Of a stretch of 64,000 nt of DNA, positions 61,020 to 64,000 are shown piece after piece. The translations under genes and the position numbers were made by a program. The notes beneath the pieces were generated by a model that saw only the letters and a list, made by a program, of their open reading frames with translations, searched no databases and was not told the DNA's origin. Source of the stretch: Alistipes onderdonkii (GTDB lineage Bacteria; Bacteroidota; Bacteroidia; Bacteroidales; Rikenellaceae). The stretch spans positions 3,100,001 to 3,164,000 of the forward strand of contig NZ_CP102251.1 in the NCBI RefSeq assembly GCF_025145285.1. The letters are read 5' to 3'. Every line of letters starts with the position of its first letter. The first letter of the stretch is position 1.

Positions 61020-62306
61020 ATGGAAATTATGTTGCATCCCGAGTGGAGTTACCAGGCTGTAATCTATGAAATGAACGTGCGCCAGCTGACGCGCGAAGGC
61101 ACCCTCAGGGCCGCCGCCGCGAAGCTTGGTTTTCTGCGCGACATGGGCATCGACGCCGTGTGGCTGATGCCCGTCTATCCGATCGGCGCCGAGGGGCGCA
61201 AGGGCTCGCTGGGCTCTTATTATTCGATCCGCGACTATTGCGCCGTCGACCCCGGGCTGGGGACGATGGGGGATTTCGATGCGTTTGTCGCCGAGGCGCA
61301 CCGCCTGGGCATGAAGGTGCTGCTGGACTGGGTCGCCAACCATACGGCGCGCGACGCCCGCTGGGTCGGCGAGAAGCCTGCCGACTGGTATGAGCGCGAT
61401 GCCGCGGGGGCGCCCGCCGTGCCCTGGGACTGGACGGACACCGCCAAACTCAACTATGCGAACCGCGACGTGTGGCGGGCCGAGGCCGACGCCATGGAGT
61501 TCTGGGTGCGCCGGCACGCCGTCGACGGTTTCCGCTGCGACATGGCGATGCTCGTGCCCGTGGAGTTCTGGAATGAAACTGCCCGCCGCCTGCGGAAGGT
61601 GAACCCCGACCTGTTCCTGCTGGCCGAGGCCGAGGAGCCTTACCTCTTCGAAGCGGGTGCCTTCGACGCCTGCTATGCCTGGGAGATGCACCACCTGATG
61701 AACGACGTGGCGCAGCAGAAGGTACGCGTGACCGCCCTGCGCGACTACATTTATGCCGACCGTAACCGTTACCCGCAGTCCGCCATGCGCCTGGTGTTCA
61801 CCTCCAACCACGACGAGAATTCGTGGAACGGCTCGGAGTTCACGCGCATGGGCGACGCCCGCGAGATCATGGCCGCCTTCACGTTCGTCGTGCCGCGCGG
61901 CCTGCCGCTGGTCTATACCGGGCAGGAGATCGGCTACGACCATTCGTTCGCCTTCTTCGACCGCGACCCGATCCCCTCCTATGCGGCCAATTCGTTCACG
62001 GATTTCTACCGCCGCCTGGCGGGGCTCCGGCATGCCAACCCTGCGCTCGCCGCCGGGGAGGCGGGCGGCGAGATGGTCGAGATCCGCAACAACGCCGAGG
62101 ATTGCCTGATGACCTTCGTGCGCGAAGTGAAGGGCAACCGCGTCGTCGCCGTGATGAACCTCTCGCCCTACGCCATCCATGCCGATTATTACACGGGCAT
62201 CTATGCCGGCATGTACACCGATGCCATGACGGGCGTTGCCTGCGAACTGCGCGGGCATGTCGAGGAGGACATGGCGCCGTGGAGCTACCGCATCCTGACA
62301 CGCTGA
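61020..62306 (+). CDS. GH13 alpha-amylase family glycoside hydrolase
   Basis: 428 residues without a signal peptide, so cytoplasmic. GH13 regions: region I DWVANHT (about 105), region II GFRCDMA (nucleophile Asp), region III LLAEAEEP (acid/base Glu) and region IV FTSNHDENSW (third Asp). Catalytic residues are all present. The short length and lack of carbohydrate-binding domains suit an intracellular alpha-glucan or oligosaccharide hydrolase. Start at 61020 or at Met 4. Monocistronic; stop TGA. Confidence 0.92.
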   Translation: MEIMLHPEWSYQAVIYEMNVRQLTREGTLRAAAAKLGFLRDMGIDAVWLMPVYPIGAEGRKGSLGSYYSIRDYCAVDPGLGTMGDFDAFVAEAHRLGMKVLLDWVANHTARDARWVGEKPADWYERDAAGAPAVPWDWTDTAKLNYANRDVWRAEADAMEFWVRRHAVDGFRCDMAMLVPVEFWNETARRLRKVNPDLFLLAEAEEPYLFEAGAFDACYAWEMHHLMNDVAQQKVRVTALRDYIYADRNRYPQSAMRLVFTSNHDENSWNGSEFTRMGDAREIMAAFTFVVPRGLPLVYTGQEIGYDHSFAFFDRDPIPSYAANSFTDFYRRLAGLRHANPALAAGEAGGEMVEIRNNAEDCLMTFVREVKGNRVVAVMNLSPYAIHADYYTGIYAGMYTDAMTGVACELRGHVEEDMAPWSYRILTR

Positions 62307-62488
62307 CCCCTGCGGCCGCGGAGTGCGGCGGCCGCATCCCCGCCCGATGCCTGGCTGCTTCCCCGCCCGATGCCCGGCTGCGGCCTGCAAACCCGGCCCG
62401 GGACGCCCGCTCGGGGCCGGCGTACCGTTTTTATCCGCCGCGGAACACGAATCCCTGCGCGGTCGCGTTCCTTTTATGGAATTTTTCC

Positions 62489-62496
62489 TATTTTTG
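62489..62496 (+). promoter_or_regulatory. -7 box close to the TPM gene start
   Basis: TATTTTTG at 62489-62496 matches TAnnTTTG, and the first ATG is at 62500 (second at 62506), so the transcript would have almost no leader. No good -33 box is present. Confidence 0.45.
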
Positions 62497-62505
62497 CCCA
62501 TGATT

Positions 62506-63414
62506 ATGAAACGCTTCCTTCTCCTCTGTCTGCTGTTCGTCCCGTGCCTCGCGGCACAGGCCGAAACCTACCGCGTCGAAGACATCCCCAATGTCCAGCG
62601 CGCCGACCGCACGCGTTACGTTTCGAACCCCGACGGGATACTCTCGGACGAGGCCGTGGCGCATATCGACCGTTTGTGCGCTGCGCTGCGCGAGCGGGCC
62701 GTCGCCCAGGTCGCCGTGGTCGCCGTGGACGACATCGCGGGCGGCGACGTCTTCGAATTCGCCATCGACCTCTTCTCCGCGTGGGGCGTGGGGCAGGCCC
62801 GCAACGACAACGGGCTGGGCATCCTGCTGGTCAAAGACCGCCGCGAGATCCGTTTCGTCACGGGCGGCGGGCTGGAGGGCGTGCTGCCCGATGCGATCTG
62901 CAAGCGCATCCAGCTCAAATACATGCTCCCGGCATTCCGCCAGGGCGATTACAGCCTCGGCATGGTGCAGGGGGTCGAAGCCGTGTCGCAGCTGCTTGAG
63001 GGGAGCGAACTGGATCTGGGCGGTGCCGATACGGGCGGCGACGAGCTGCCCGCATGGGCGGTTTTCCTGATCGTCACCGGGTTCGTCGTAGTGCCGATGG
63101 GCGTGATCCTGCTGGGTTACTACGCCCGCAAGCGTTGCCCGAAATGCCATAAACTGACACTCCGGCAGCAGTCGAGCGACATCCTGAAGGTGACGCCCAA
63201 CTACCGGCTGGTCGAATATACCTACGTCTGCTCGAATTGCGGCGCCGTGGTCAAACGGCAGGCCAAAAACCTGCGCGACGACAATTTCGGCGGCGGCGCG
63301 GGCGGCGGCACGATCATCGGGGGGCGTGGTTTCGGCGGCTTCGGCGGAGGGTCGCGAGGCGGTGGTTTCGGCGGCGGTTCGTTCGGTGGCGGCGGTGCCG
63401 GCTCGCGCTGGTAA
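62506..63414 (+). CDS. TPM-domain protein with a Gly-rich C terminus
   Basis: 302 residues from ATG 62506, which opens a signal peptide (MKRFLLLCLLFVPCLAAQAE). TPM_phosphatase domain: RTRYVSNPDGILSDEAVAHIDRLC, FELFSAWGVG-like (FAIDLFSAWGVGQARNDNGLGILL) and GGGLEGVLPDAICKRI. A TM (VFLIVTGFVVVPMGVILLGYY, near residue 190) follows, then a zinc-ribbon-like CPKC...CSNC segment and a Gly-rich tail. Paired with lemA downstream, a common arrangement. ATG 62500 is a second possible start. Role unclear; often linked to membrane or stress functions. Confidence 0.85.
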   Translation: MKRFLLLCLLFVPCLAAQAETYRVEDIPNVQRADRTRYVSNPDGILSDEAVAHIDRLCAALRERAVAQVAVVAVDDIAGGDVFEFAIDLFSAWGVGQARNDNGLGILLVKDRREIRFVTGGGLEGVLPDAICKRIQLKYMLPAFRQGDYSLGMVQGVEAVSQLLEGSELDLGGADTGGDELPAWAVFLIVTGFVVVPMGVILLGYYARKRCPKCHKLTLRQQSSDILKVTPNYRLVEYTYVCSNCGAVVKRQAKNLRDDNFGGGAGGGTIIGGRGFGGFGGGSRGGGFGGGSFGGGGAGSRW

Positions 63415-63551
63415 AGGCCGCAGGGCGTGCCGGGCGGCTTTGCCGGTTGCGGGCGGCTGTTTGCCGGACAAAGGCTGGCTTTTGCGGGCGGGATGCTTTT
63501 CCCCTGCCCCCGACGGGATAAGATTGGAATGAATTTAAAACACTTTATATT

Positions 63552-64000
63552 ATGAAGAAATGGATTTGGATTGGAGTCGTCGCCGTCGTGGTGATCTTCT
63601 TCTACGCAACGTACAACGGATTTGTCAATAAGGAGGAGGGGCTGAAGACCGCATGGTCGAATGTCGAAACGCAGTACCAGCGCCGTGCCGACCTGATTCC
63701 CAACCTGGTGAACACGGTCAAGGGCTATGCCGCACACGAGTCGCAGACTTTCGAGGCCGTAACCGAGGCCCGTGCGAAAGCCACCTCGATCAACCTTTCG
63801 GCCGACGACCTCACGCCCGAGAAACTCGCCGAGTTCCAGCAGGCGCAGGCGCAGGTGCGCTCGGCGCTGGGGCGCCTGATCGCCGTGTCGGAGAGTTATC
63901 CCGACCTGAAGGCCAACCAGAATTTCCTCGAACTGCAAGCGCAGCTCGAAGGCACCGAGAACCGTATTTCAGTGGCCCGCAAGGAGTTCAACGAAGTGGC
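63552..64000 (+). CDS. lemA: LemA family protein (partial, runs off the window)
   Basis: The first 149 codons are present. A TM segment (WIWIGVVAVVVIFFYATYNGF, residues 3-23) leads to the LemA helical domain: EEGLKTAWSNVETQYQRRADLIPNLVNTVKGYA, a diagnostic pattern, then NQNFLELQAQLEGTENRISVARKEFN. Follows the TPM gene by 137 bp. The 3' end is beyond the window. Confidence 0.95.
   Translation, partial: MKKWIWIGVVAVVVIFFYATYNGFVNKEEGLKTAWSNVETQYQRRADLIPNLVNTVKGYAAHESQTFEAVTEARAKATSINLSADDLTPEKLAEFQQAQAQVRSALGRLIAVSESYPDLKANQNFLELQAQLEGTENRISVARKEFNEV

Overview
The window looks like a GC-rich member of the Bacteroidales, most probably Alistipes or another Rikenellaceae. The clues are Bacteroidetes-type promoters (TTTG, about 20 bp, TAnnTTTG), absence of clear Shine-Dalgarno sites, Bacteroidetes-only families (DUF4831, DUF1896, TraJ-TraN of the CTnDOT type) and a core gene order with fused secDF, a YbbR-like gene, coaE and folP. 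The genus is an inference.

Positions 1 to about 32.5 kb are the right part of a CTnDOT-like integrative conjugative element (ICE); its left end and integrase are outside the window. The transfer operon runs on the minus strand from traA (15.2 kb) down to traN (27 bp). A non-coding region of stacked inverted repeats (15.2-15.75 kb) is the best oriT candidate. From it the plus strand reads mobA, the relaxase mobB, the VirD4-like coupling protein, an AT-rich cargo block, a DUF4099/DUF3945-like gene, a DUF1896 gene and a very long methylase-helicase gene. Two small excisionase-like HTH genes on the minus strand close the element.

The cargo block (19.6-24.3 kb) is a Hachiman-type anti-phage locus: hamA (DUF1837, nuclease-like) and hamB (SF2 helicase), preceded in the same operon by an AAA ATPase with a DUF4143 domain. 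The conjugation ATPase gene traG is cut by two different group II introns (5542-8031 and 9290-11692), each with its own reverse transcriptase. Removing them restores an 834-residue reading frame (counting one in-frame TGA as a residue).

The most unusual signal is nine in-frame TGA codons in seven otherwise intact ICE backbone genes (TraH-like DUF3876 gene, traG, traE twice, mobA, coupling protein, DUF4099-like gene, methylase-helicase twice). Each is one base from TGG and lies where Trp or an aromatic residue is plausible. Eight of the nine lie in the first 77 codons. None of the 19 ICE backbone genes ends in TGA, whereas chromosomal genes in the same window do end in TGA. This suggests UGA read as Trp for this element, or a translational lock on transfer, rather than random decay. 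No suppressor tRNA is visible in the window.

From about 32.7 kb the sequence is ordinary chromosome: a small HTH gene, dnaK, an EamA transporter, secDF, a YbbR-like/coaE/folP/lolD operon with two tandem unknown membrane paralogues, a DUF2400-type protein, trmN6, a DUF4831 gene, an AlkD-like gene, thioredoxin, a divergent sugar-nucleotide epimerase, radA, a lipoprotein, a LUD protein, rseP, dxr, a degenerate M23 peptidase, a sugar nucleotidyltransferase, a HAD protein, a capsule export pair (Wzc/Wza), a GH13 enzyme, a TPM-domain protein and the start of lemA. Two intergenic spacers carry short degenerate tandem repeats.
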